Below, in pieces: positions 51,593 to 59,500 of a stretch of 64,000 bases of DNA. How positions within the stretch are numbered: position 1 is the first letter of the stretch; the number at the start of each line of letters is the position of its first letter. The stretch lies in the NCBI RefSeq assembly GCF_000143965.1, contig NC_014365.1, positions 399,501 through 463,500 on the forward strand, read 5' to 3'. The position numbers and the translations under genes are program-made. Below the pieces are notes generated by a model. That model was not told the origin of the DNA. It saw only the letters and a list, made by a program, of their open reading frames with translations, and did no database searches. This DNA comes from Desulfarculus baarsii DSM 2075. GTDB taxonomy: Bacteria > Desulfobacterota > Desulfarculia > Desulfarculales > Desulfarculaceae.

Positions 51593-52516
51593 ATGGCGGC
51601 CTGGTTGGGCGTGGACATCGGCGGGACCAACACCCGCGTGGGTTTGGTGGATGACGGCGGCCTGATCGCCGCGCGTGGCTTTCCCACCCGGCCGGCGGCC
51701 GGGGTGGGGCCTTGGGCCGAGCGCTTGCGGCAGGAGGCCGCCGAGCTGCGCGGGCCCGACCCCCTGGGCGTGGGCGTGGCCTGCGCCGGCGTGCTGGACA
51801 TCAAAACCGGCGTGGTTCTGCACGCGCTCAACCTGCCCTTGTTCAACGGCCAGGCCCTGGTGGGGCTGGTTTCGGAGGCGCTGGGCCTGCCGGCGGTGCT
51901 GGAAAACGACGCCAACCTCTACGCCCTGGGCGAACAGAGCTTTGGCGCGGGCCAGGGCCACGCCGACCTGGTCTGCCTGACCCTGGGCACGGGCGTGGGC
52001 GGCGGGCTGATCATGGACGGTCGGCTGGTGCGCGGGCCGCTGGGCTCGGCCGGCGAGATCGGCCACATCCTGGTTGTCGGTGACGGCCGGCTCTGCGGCT
52101 GCGGGGCCCGGGGCTGCCTGGAGGCCTACGCCTCGGCCACGGGCCTGCGGGGCATGCTGGTCGAGGCCCTGGACGCCGGGCGCCAGACGAGCCTGGGCCG
52201 CGAGGACTCGGTGGCGGCCATGGGCGCGGCGGCCCTGGCCGGCGACGAGCTGGCGCGGGAGCTGTTCGCCGTGGCCGGGATGGCTTTGGGCCGGGCCTTT
52301 GCCGATCTGATTTGCACTTTGGGCCTAGACCTGATAATCCTGGGTGGCGGGGTCTCGCGAAGTTGGGAGATGATGCGCCCGGCGGCCCACGAAGAACTGG
52401 CCCGGCGGCTGCGCGTGCTTGATCCGGCCCGGGTGCGGGTGATTGCCGGCGCGCTGGGCGACGACGCGCCGGTGCTGGGCGCGGCGGCCCTGGCCCGCCA
52501 ACTACTTGCGCGATAA
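51593..52516 (+). CDS. ROK-family sugar kinase
   Basis: 307 residues from ATG 51593, with GGGGGAGG 8 bases upstream (GTG 51587 is too close to it). ASKHA fold: phosphate loop GVDIGGTNTRVGLV, sugar site VLENDANLYALGEQ, TLGTGVGGGLIMDG, LGSAGEIGHI and the ROK zinc motif CGCGARGCLEAYAS. Phosphorylates glucose, ManNAc or GlcNAc; the neighbour suggests an amino-sugar or UDP-sugar pathway. Translationally close to the dehydrogenase gene, 16 bases after it. Confidence 0.93.
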   Translation: MAAWLGVDIGGTNTRVGLVDDGGLIAARGFPTRPAAGVGPWAERLRQEAAELRGPDPLGVGVACAGVLDIKTGVVLHALNLPLFNGQALVGLVSEALGLPAVLENDANLYALGEQSFGAGQGHADLVCLTLGTGVGGGLIMDGRLVRGPLGSAGEIGHILVVGDGRLCGCGARGCLEAYASATGLRGMLVEALDAGRQTSLGREDSVAAMGAAALAGDELARELFAVAGMALGRAFADLICTLGLDLIILGGGVSRSWEMMRPAAHEELARRLRVLDPARVRVIAGALGDDAPVLGAAALARQLLAR

Positions 52517-52549
52517 CGCCTAATTCTAGCAACGAGGGCAAGACCATAA

Positions 52550-53293
52550 ATGGCCAAGGACGACATCAAACAGATCTTGAAAGAGCCCGACGAGTTCATC
52601 ACCTTCACCGACAAGGCGGTCAAGTGGGCCCGGGCCAACGCCAAGGCGTTATTCATCGGCGCGGCCGCGGCGGTGCTGCTGATCGGCGCGGGCGTGGGCC
52701 TGCGCTCCTACGCCAGCCACCGCGACGCCCAGGCCATGGACAAGCTGGGCCCGGTGATGCTGGTGTATGAAAAATACCTCGGCGGCCAGATCGACGGCCC
52801 GGCCCTGCAGACCATGCGGGAGGCCCTGGGCATGATCGCCGACGAATACAGCGCCACGCCGGCCGGCCGCCAGGCCCGCCTGGCCCTGGCCCAGACGCTC
52901 TATGGCCAGGGCGAATACGATCAAGCCGCCCAGGAGTTCGCGGCCCTGGGCCAGGATTCCTCGCTGGAGGCCGAGCTTTTGCCCCTGGCCCTGCATGGCC
53001 TGGCCCAGAGCCAGGAGGCCCTGGGCAAATACGACGAGGCGCAGAAGAGCTATCAGCGGGCCATCCAGGCGGCCGGGCCCGATCTGGCCGCGCTCTACGC
53101 CCTGGACCGGGCCAGGGCCCTGGCCGCCGCCGGCGACCAGGCCGGGGCCATCGCCATCTACGAAAAGGCCCTGCAAGGCGGCCCCGACGACCAAAGCCGC
53201 CAGACCATCGTCGCCGCCCTGGCCCGCCTGGGCCACACCGTGGCCGACGCGCGGCCGGCGGCCGACCCGGCCCAGCCCCAGCCGGCCAAATAA
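52550..53293 (+). CDS. Membrane-anchored tetratricopeptide-repeat protein (YfgM-like)
   Basis: 247 residues. A cytoplasmic start of 30 residues, one helix (about 35-54: LFIGAAAAVLLIGAGVGL), then periplasmic TPRs (ALAQTLYGQGEYDQAAQEF, LAQSQEALGKYDEAQKSY and AGAIAIYEKALQGG) and a Pro/Ala tail. It resembles YfgM-type proteins of the Sec/BAM surroundings, which guide envelope protein folding. Same direction as the ROK gene with 33 bases between. Ends before a terminator. Confidence 0.85.
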   Translation: MAKDDIKQILKEPDEFITFTDKAVKWARANAKALFIGAAAAVLLIGAGVGLRSYASHRDAQAMDKLGPVMLVYEKYLGGQIDGPALQTMREALGMIADEYSATPAGRQARLALAQTLYGQGEYDQAAQEFAALGQDSSLEAELLPLALHGLAQSQEALGKYDEAQKSYQRAIQAAGPDLAALYALDRARALAAAGDQAGAIAIYEKALQGGPDDQSRQTIVAALARLGHTVADARPAADPAQPQPAK

Positions 53294-53312
53294 GCGCCAA
53301 AACGCGGCGATT

Positions 53313-53352
53313 CGCCGGCGGCGGGAGCGACCCTCCCGGCGCCGGTTTTTTT
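53313..53352 (+). terminator. Intrinsic terminator after the TPR gene
   Basis: GCCGGCGGCGGGAG pairs with CTCCCGGCGCCGG (one mismatch), followed by seven T. Confidence 0.8.
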
Positions 53353-53361
53353 CGCGCCGGC

Positions 53362-54408
53362 TCAGAGCCGTTGCATGCTCATGAAGCGCATGTTGCCGGT
53401 TCGCAGCATGGCCCAGGCCATGTCCTGGTGGGCCTTGACCGCCTCCTGGAAACGCCACCAGTCGGTGGTTTGGCGCGAACCCGGATCGCGCCAAGTATAG
53501 ATGTCGGCGACCACCGGGATCTCGCGGCCCAAAAACTCCAGGTTCTGGCCCATCCAGCGGTCCTTGAGGCCGCGCACCTCTTCGTTGACGGCCATGTCCA
53601 GCCACAGCTCCGGGTCGTAGCGCGGGATCGCCTGGCCGCCGAAAAACGGCTTTTCGCCCAGGGCGACGTAGCGTTCGATGCGCTCGTCGCTCATGACGTT
53701 TTGGTCGTCGCGCTTGCCCATGGCCTGGTTGAGCTCCAGGCGCATGGCCGCCAGGCGGCGGCTGGCCTCTTGCGGGCTCATGGCCGGATCGATCCGGCCC
53801 ATGAACATGGTCATGACGGCCTCGGCGGCTTCCAGAAAGCGCTGGCGGTTGTCCACCTGGCCGCTGACCATGCGCGGGTCTTGCCAGACGGCGGTGGGCA
53901 GATCGGGCAGGTGGCCGGCGTCGGCGTGGCCGATGTTGGGCGAAAGTTTTTCCAGGGGCCCATTCATGGCGTTGAAGGCGTCGAAATAGCCCACGAAGTT
54001 TTGGTGGGCCCAGGTGTCGGCAAAGGCGTGGGTGGCCACGCCGATGCGTTGCAAGTCGTCGGTTTGGATAGCGGCGCGCAGCAGCTCCGAGGCGTTTTGG
54101 TTGCCTGGGGTGGTGTTTAGCATGTGCAGGCAGCCGTCGAGGCGCATGCAGGCCTCGCTCATGGGCTCGCCGGGCACGAAGTGAAAAATCGGGTAGATGC
54201 GCATCAGCCGGTCCTTGGGCTTCAAGATGTCCATGGTCTGGCTGATGTAGTTCTGATAGGCCGACGCCTGGCCCTTGTCGATGTCGAACTGAAACTTGTT
54301 GTCGTCGACATATTGGCTGGCGTAGGCGATTTTCAGGGCGTCAGCGGGGGGGTAGCCGGCGGCGGCGGCCACCAGATAGGTCATGTAATAGTGAAACTCC
54401 ACGTCCAT
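53362..54408 (-). CDS. DUF6765-family protein
   Basis: 348 residues beginning MDVEFHYYMTYLVAAAAGYP, the DUF6765 start. Further motifs: IAYASQYVDDNKFQF, VATHAFADTWAHQNFVGYFD and NIGHADAGHLPDLPT. The His/Asp-rich set (HYY, DDN, HAFADTWAHQN, GHADAGH) resembles the zinc sites of phospholipase C/S1 nuclease folds, but no activity is established. No signal peptide. Single gene, converging on the TPR operon. Confidence 0.85.
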   Translation of the reverse strand: MDVEFHYYMTYLVAAAAGYPPADALKIAYASQYVDDNKFQFDIDKGQASAYQNYISQTMDILKPKDRLMRIYPIFHFVPGEPMSEACMRLDGCLHMLNTTPGNQNASELLRAAIQTDDLQRIGVATHAFADTWAHQNFVGYFDAFNAMNGPLEKLSPNIGHADAGHLPDLPTAVWQDPRMVSGQVDNRQRFLEAAEAVMTMFMGRIDPAMSPQEASRRLAAMRLELNQAMGKRDDQNVMSDERIERYVALGEKPFFGGQAIPRYDPELWLDMAVNEEVRGLKDRWMGQNLEFLGREIPVVADIYTWRDPGSRQTTDWWRFQEAVKAHQDMAWAMLRTGNMRFMSMQRL

Positions 54409-54545
54409 GGGGCATGCTCCCGGGGCAGGCGCGGTTTGCTGGGGCGCGGCCGGCCGCGGCCGGCGCGGGTGGCGCGGGCGTCATCAAACCTCCTTTCCGG
54501 GCGCGGGGCCCTGGCCTGGGCGTCGAGGGCCGGCGCGGGGCGGCC

Positions 54546-54911
54546 CTAGCGGTCGCAGGTCGATCGCCTAATACATTCTAGGCCGTTGGCGTTGGCGAAA
54601 TCCTTGAAAATCGGCGCGGCGGCCAGGTTGCCGGCGAAAAGTTCGCGCAGCAAAAAGAGTATCAGGCGGTCTTTTTCGGCGGCGGGCATGACCATGGCGC
54701 CCTCGATGCCCTCGATGCCGCAGGATTGCTCGCCGTATTCGCCGTTGTCAAAACCCTCGATGATCACGTCGCCGTTTTGCTCGACGCCGGCCCAGATGGT
54801 CACGAACCGCACTTCGTCGCGGTCGCCGACCCGGCCGTCGAAAAGCTTGATGGTCAGCCGACCCTTGCCGTCGCGTTGCAGGGGAAACCAGTGGACGTCT
54901 TTTTTGCTCAT
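54546..54911 (-). CDS. Small hypothetical protein
   Basis: 121 residues from ATG 54911, with GGAG 8 bases upstream. Starts MSKKDVHWFPLQRDGKGRL; beta-rich N-terminal half with KLFDGRVGDRDEVRFV, then an amphipathic helix (KDRLILFLLRELFAG). No family recognised. The frame stays open far upstream, but that region is the reverse of the kinase-like gene, so the start here is the natural one. Monocistronic. Confidence 0.65.
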   Translation of the reverse strand: MSKKDVHWFPLQRDGKGRLTIKLFDGRVGDRDEVRFVTIWAGVEQNGDVIIEGFDNGEYGEQSCGIEGIEGAMVMPAAEKDRLILFLLRELFAGNLAAAPIFKDFANANGLECIRRSTCDR

Positions 54912-55025
54912 GAGCGCGCTCCGTTTTTTGTGGCCGTGCCTGGTTGTCGCTGCCTTCAAAGCATAGCACAAGCGCCGCGCTTTTGGCCCCGGCCGGCCGC
55001 TTTGGCCGCGCCAAGGGCCAAAGGA

Positions 55026-55034
55026 TGTTAAAAT
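55026..55034 (+). promoter_or_regulatory. Extended -10 promoter of the kinase-like/UspA operon
   Basis: TGTTAAAAT with TAAAAT at 55029-55034, 37 bases before the ATG at 55071. Confidence 0.4.
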
Positions 55035-55070
55035 AAAAACGCATCGACGAAAAAACGCGGCGGAGCGGCG

Positions 55071-56057
55071 ATGAACATCAAAAAACGGGCCGAGGAACTG
55101 CTGGGGGCCAAGATCGCCGGTCCGCGCATCGTGCGCGACACCAGCGAGTTTTTGCGCATCGACCGGGGCGACGTGCTGGAGCTGGAAGGCCGGCTGTTTG
55201 TGATCAAGGGCGTGATGTTCGAGGGCCGCTTCGGCCTGGACGACGAGCCCAAGCCCTGGGTCAAGACGGGCCTGGACCTGGAAGACGGCGCGCCAAAGGT
55301 GCTCAAGCTGGTTTTTTTCGAGGAGTTCGACCTGCACCTGGGCGGCACGGTGATCCGCCGCTATCGCAGCCCGGCCAAGGAGGCCAGGGTGCTGGAGATC
55401 GTGCGCGATCATCCGTTGTTCATGCACGGCCAGACCCTGCGTGACGCCGCCGGCAACCCCGTGCGGGTCATCGAGCGCATCAGCGGCAAGCCTCTGTTCA
55501 TCGACCTGGAGCCGCTGGGCCTGAGCCATCGCCAATACACCCAGCGCCATCTGCGCGGCGTGCTGGCAAAGGCCGTCGAGAGCATCCGGGCCATCAAGTT
55601 TTTGCACGACCAGGCCCAGCGCCACGGCGACATCAGGCGCGATCACATCTTTGTCGAAAACGACACCGGCCTGTGGCGCTGGATCGACTTCGACTACAAC
55701 TACGACCAGATGGCCAACCCTTTCGGCCTGGACCTGTTTGGCCTGGGCAACGTCTTGTGCCACCTGATCGGCGCGGGCATCCCCACCAGCCAGTCGCTGG
55801 CCCAGAGCGATCCCCAGGCCCTGGCCCGCCTCGACGAGGGCGACATGTCGCTGGTGCTGCCCCACCGGGTGTTCAACCTGCGCAAGGTTTACCCCCACAT
55901 CCCCGAGGAACTCAACCGCGTGCTCATGCATTTCACCTCGTCCACGCCGGTGTTTTACGAGCGGGTCGACGAACTGCTCGACGAACTCTTGCCGGCCATG
56001 GAGAGCCTGCCGCCGGCCACGGAGGAAGCCCAATGCCCCACGGACCGACCGTATTGA
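55071..56057 (+). CDS. Protein-kinase-like protein
   Basis: 328 residues. A kinase fold is indicated by AQRHGDIRRDHIFVEND (HGD near residues 184-186) and WRWIDFDYNYDQ (metal Asp). The N-terminal lobe carries GAPKVLKLVFFEEFDLHLGG, with a VLKL lysine as candidate ATP-binding residue. Resembles lipopolysaccharide-kinase/APH-like proteins more than Hanks kinases. Overlaps the universal stress protein by 25 bases. Substrate unknown; could be the stress protein or an envelope component. Confidence 0.78.
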   Translation: MNIKKRAEELLGAKIAGPRIVRDTSEFLRIDRGDVLELEGRLFVIKGVMFEGRFGLDDEPKPWVKTGLDLEDGAPKVLKLVFFEEFDLHLGGTVIRRYRSPAKEARVLEIVRDHPLFMHGQTLRDAAGNPVRVIERISGKPLFIDLEPLGLSHRQYTQRHLRGVLAKAVESIRAIKFLHDQAQRHGDIRRDHIFVENDTGLWRWIDFDYNYDQMANPFGLDLFGLGNVLCHLIGAGIPTSQSLAQSDPQALARLDEGDMSLVLPHRVFNLRKVYPHIPEELNRVLMHFTSSTPVFYERVDELLDELLPAMESLPPATEEAQCPTDRPY

Positions 56058-56506
56058 TCTGGAACCGCCTGCTGCTGGGCGTCGACGATTCGGAAAAGAG
56101 CCTGGCGGCGGTCAACTACGTGGCCGCGGTGCTGGGCGGCTCCAGCAATTGCCAGATCCGCATCGTCTCCATCCACCAACCGCTCAACCCCGACAACCAC
56201 CCCGACGAGGCGGCGCGCAACGACCGCGACGCCCGCGACGTGGCCGCGCGCCAGGCCATGCTCAAAAACGCCCGCGCCACGTTGCAGGAGGCCGGCATCC
56301 CGGCCGAAAACATCTCGTGCGAGCTGATCGCCGCCAGCGGCCAGACCGTGGGCGAGGCCCTGATGGGCTATCAGAAGCGCCACGGCTTCGGCACGGTGGT
56401 GGTGGGCCGGCGCGGCCTGAGCAAGACCGAGGAATTTCTGTTCGGCTCGGTCTCGGCGGCGGCGGTGCACCAGGCCCAGGACTGCTGCATCTGGGTGGTC
56501 GGCTGA
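56033..56506 (+). CDS. Universal stress protein (UspA family)
   Basis: 157 residues from ATG 56033, with GGAGGAA 5 bases upstream. RLLLGVDDSEKSLAAVNYVA is the start and GTVVVGRRGLSKTEEFLFGS holds the ATP-binding GxxG(9)GS pattern. HQAQDCCIWVVG ends it. Translationally coupled to the kinase-like gene by a 25-base overlap. A cytoplasmic stress or signalling protein. Confidence 0.93.
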   Translation: MPHGPTVLIWNRLLLGVDDSEKSLAAVNYVAAVLGGSSNCQIRIVSIHQPLNPDNHPDEAARNDRDARDVAARQAMLKNARATLQEAGIPAENISCELIAASGQTVGEALMGYQKRHGFGTVVVGRRGLSKTEEFLFGSVSAAAVHQAQDCCIWVVG

Positions 56507-56550
56507 AAAATAGCCACGACAAAACTTTGGCGTGGATGTCCGTCTCGTGC

Positions 56551-56578
56551 TTGCATCGTGTTAACGGCTTGGTATAAT
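56551..56578 (+). promoter_or_regulatory. Sigma-70 promoter upstream of a small ORF
   Basis: TTGCAT (56551-56556), 16-base spacer and perfect TATAAT (56573-56578). Transcription would start near 56585, about 150 bases ahead of the 55-codon ORF and 475 before the next kinase gene. Confidence 0.6.
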
Positions 56579-56736
56579 TCGAGTTTCATCGTCTTTGGTT
56601 GACGGAGCCGTCAAGGTCGGCGACGCCAGGCGCGGCTTTTGCGGCAAGCGTGATCCTCATGGTTTTGGTTCTTTCTGACGTGTTCGGGGCGATAAGCGAA
56701 TGTTCATCACGCCGTGACCCAGGAAAGGATAGCGCC

Positions 56737-56904
56737 ATGAGCAAATCGATATTCCATTTCGGCAGCGCAACCGCGGTGTTTGATGCTCTTTCGGGCTTGG
56801 GGGTCGGCTTGATCGCTGGCGCTCTGCCAACCAAAGACGATGAAAGCCCTTCTCCGCCTCATGCCGCGCAGGTCGGGACGCTTCACGGGCGCCGACGCCG
56901 CTGA
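56737..56904 (+). CDS. Possible 55-residue small protein
   Basis: ATG 56737 has AGGAAAGGA 7 bases before it. The product has a Gly/Leu-rich hydrophobic centre (ALSGLGVGLIAGAL) and a polar, basic end (LHGRRRR). No family recognised; the hydrophobic part is short for a membrane helix. Support is the promoter and ribosome-binding site only, so it may be a leader peptide or chance ORF. It is the only candidate gene in the 552-base gap 56507-57058. Confidence 0.4.
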   Translation: MSKSIFHFGSATAVFDALSGLGVGLIAGALPTKDDESPSPPHAAQVGTLHGRRRR

Positions 56905-57058
56905 GGGAAAAAGCATCGGCTGGAAAATGGGTCGGTTGAAAAAATAGCCACAATACGCGCGTGGCCGCGCCAAGCGCCGCCGGTTGTGCTATCTTGACCA
57001 CAGGCGGCGCCTGGGCTCTTTCGCGCCGCTTCAACGCCTGCTCACACCGAGAGCCCCC

Positions 57059-59500
57059 ATGGATTGGACCGCACCCAGGCTTGTCGCCGGCCTGGCCGTG
57101 ATCATCGTGCTTTTTGCCGCCCACCTGCACCTGTGGGCCCTGCATCGCCGCGCCCATCTGGCCCTATGGACGGCCGCCTGGGGCCTGGCCCTGGCCCGCT
57201 ATGGCCTTTTGGCCCTGCTGCCCGACTCCCTCGATGTCGAAACCTCGCCGGCCTTCGTGGCCTACATCGTCACCTTCGCGGCAGTCTGCCTGCTGCTGAC
57301 GGCCGGCAACTATCTGCTGGTCGGCCGGCGGCCGCCCTGGCGGCTGGCCGCTCTGGTGGCGGCGGCCTACCTGTGGGTGCTGGCCACCAAGCCCCTGGGC
57401 CTGGCTTTCGAGTGGCGCACCTTGCCGCCCTATCTCAGCCTGGGCCTGGTGCTGTTCCTGGGCGGTCGGGTGCTGATCATGGCCCGGGAGCTTGACCGCC
57501 TCACCCGCTGGAGCGCCGGCCTGGCCCTGTTCGCCGCGGCGGTGGCCCTGGCCTTGTTCGCCCCGTGGGTGATGGGCAACCCCTGGTTCGCCCAGTGGGG
57601 TTGGGTCAGCTCGGGGCTTTTGATGTCGTGGGTTGGCGTCAGCTTGCTGATGCTGCATTTTCAGCAGCAAAACAACCTGTTGCGCCGGGCCGAGACCGAC
57701 TTGGCCCAGACGGCCGGGCTTTATCGTTCGCTGGCCGACACCATGGCCGAAGGCATGCTGGTCTTTGACCACGACGAGGTGATCACCTACGTCAACCCGC
57801 GCCTGTGCCAGATCTTCGGCCGCGCGCCCCAGGCCATGTTGGGGGGCCATGTGGAGGCGCTTTTTGGGCCGGCCAACATGGACGAGCGCTCGTGGCAGGC
57901 CTTCACCGCCTTGCGCGAGGGCCGGGGCCGCGACGCCAAGCCGCTGGAAATAGAACGCTTTGCGCGCGATGACGGCGTGGGCCTGGGCCTGCGGATTTTG
58001 GCCGGGGCCCTGCGCGACGGCACGGGGCGTTTTCGGGGCATGGTGCTTTTGGTCTCGGACGTCACCGCGCGGCTGCGCCTCGACGGCGAGCTGGCGCAAA
58101 ACCGCGCCCTGTTGCAGTCGATCCTGGAGGCCATGGACGACGCGGTCTATTCGGTGGCCGTGGCCGACGCCCAGAGCGTGCACTTCAACAAGGCCGCCGA
58201 ACGCCTGCTGGGCTTCGAGCCAGGCCGGCCGGCCCACAACGCCCAACGCCCCATCCTGGCCATCCACCCCGACGACCGCCATCTGGCCCAGGCCAAACTG
58301 CGACGCCTGGCCGAAAATGGCGGCGGACAGTGGGAATACCGCGTCGTGCGGCCCGACGGCCAGACGCGGTGGGTCCGCGACCGGGCCCGCCTGGCCCGCG
58401 ACGCCCAGGGTCGGCCCCTGCGCGCGGTCTCGGTGCTGGTCGACATCACCGAGCGCCTGGAAGACCAGCGCCAGATAGAAGAGCGCCGCCACTTTTTCCA
58501 GGCCCTCTACGAGCAATCCATGAACCCCATCGTCATCCTCGACGATCAACGCCGCGTCATCGAGGCCAACCCGGCCGCCCAGCAGTATTTCGGCTATGGC
58601 CCCGACGAGATCGTCGGCCTGTCCACGGCCGTGGCCCACCTCGACCAGGCCATGTTCGCCGATTTCGCTCGCGAGGCCCACGCCCAGGTGGCCGCCAGCG
58701 GGGCCTGGCGCGGCGAATGGCCCCTGCGGGCCAGGGACGGGCGGCTGCTGCACGTGGAGATGGCCGTCTCGGTGCTGGAGCAGGACGAACAGGGCCGGCC
58801 CAAGACGCTCATGGCCATCATGCACGACACCACCCAGCGCAAGCTCTACGAACAAAAGATCAACGCCGCGCTGGAGGAAAAAGAAGTGCTCCTGCGCGAG
58901 ATCCACCACCGGGTCAAAAACAACATGCAGGTCATCCAGAGCCTGATCTGGATGCAGGCCAGCCAGCTCGACGACGACGGCCTGCGGCGGTTGTTCTCGG
59001 AGGTGGAGCGGCGCATCTCGGCCATGGCCCTGATCCACGAGACGCTTTATCAATCCGACAACCTGGCCCACCTGGACCTGCAACAATACATCCAGCTCCT
59101 CTGCCAGGGCCTGACCGGCCTGTTCGAGGGCCCGGCGGCCCATATCGCCTGGGATATCGATTGCCAGGCCATCCGCCTGGACCTGGACAAGGCCGTCTCG
59201 GTGGGCCTGGTGCTCAACGAACTGGTCACCAACGCCCTCAAGCACGCCTTTGACCAGCGGGGCGGCACGGTGGCCATCAGCGCCGGCCAGGGCGTCGACG
59301 GCCGCATCGCCATCCGCGTGGCCGATGACGGCCGCGGCCTGCCGCCCGGGCAGGACGGCGCGGGCGGCCGTTCGCTGGGCCTGTTTCTGGTGCGCGGCCT
59401 GGTGCAACGTCAGCTCAAGGGCGAGTTGGAGATAACAACCGGCCCCGGCGTCGAGTTCGTCATTCGTTTCGCCGCCGGTCAGGCCCAGGAGCAGCCATGA
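57059..59500 (+). CDS. Membrane PAS sensor kinase with HisKA_2 domain
   Basis: 813 residues from ATG 57059 (MDWTAPRLVAGLAV). About seven membrane helices (1-215), three PAS domains (about 225-595), then the HisKA_2 phosphoacceptor LLREIHHRVKNNMQVIQSL (His near 615) and an HATPase domain with LNELVTNALKHAFDQ and DDGRGLPPG. Family members often pair with response regulators that have no DNA-binding domain. It overlaps the next gene by four bases (ATGA), a receiver-first kinase, so the two probably form one phosphorelay. The membrane domain is paralogous to that at 10347-13223. Confidence 0.9.
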   Translation: MDWTAPRLVAGLAVIIVLFAAHLHLWALHRRAHLALWTAAWGLALARYGLLALLPDSLDVETSPAFVAYIVTFAAVCLLLTAGNYLLVGRRPPWRLAALVAAAYLWVLATKPLGLAFEWRTLPPYLSLGLVLFLGGRVLIMARELDRLTRWSAGLALFAAAVALALFAPWVMGNPWFAQWGWVSSGLLMSWVGVSLLMLHFQQQNNLLRRAETDLAQTAGLYRSLADTMAEGMLVFDHDEVITYVNPRLCQIFGRAPQAMLGGHVEALFGPANMDERSWQAFTALREGRGRDAKPLEIERFARDDGVGLGLRILAGALRDGTGRFRGMVLLVSDVTARLRLDGELAQNRALLQSILEAMDDAVYSVAVADAQSVHFNKAAERLLGFEPGRPAHNAQRPILAIHPDDRHLAQAKLRRLAENGGGQWEYRVVRPDGQTRWVRDRARLARDAQGRPLRAVSVLVDITERLEDQRQIEERRHFFQALYEQSMNPIVILDDQRRVIEANPAAQQYFGYGPDEIVGLSTAVAHLDQAMFADFAREAHAQVAASGAWRGEWPLRARDGRLLHVEMAVSVLEQDEQGRPKTLMAIMHDTTQRKLYEQKINAALEEKEVLLREIHHRVKNNMQVIQSLIWMQASQLDDDGLRRLFSEVERRISAMALIHETLYQSDNLAHLDLQQYIQLLCQGLTGLFEGPAAHIAWDIDCQAIRLDLDKAVSVGLVLNELVTNALKHAFDQRGGTVAISAGQGVDGRIAIRVADDGRGLPPGQDGAGGRSLGLFLVRGLVQRQLKGELEITTGPGVEFVIRFAAGQAQEQP

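Noticed and set aside
54912-56033. N-terminal extension of the small protein ending at 54546
   Set aside because: The extra 370 codons are antisense to the kinase-like gene; ATG 54911 has its own ribosome-binding site.
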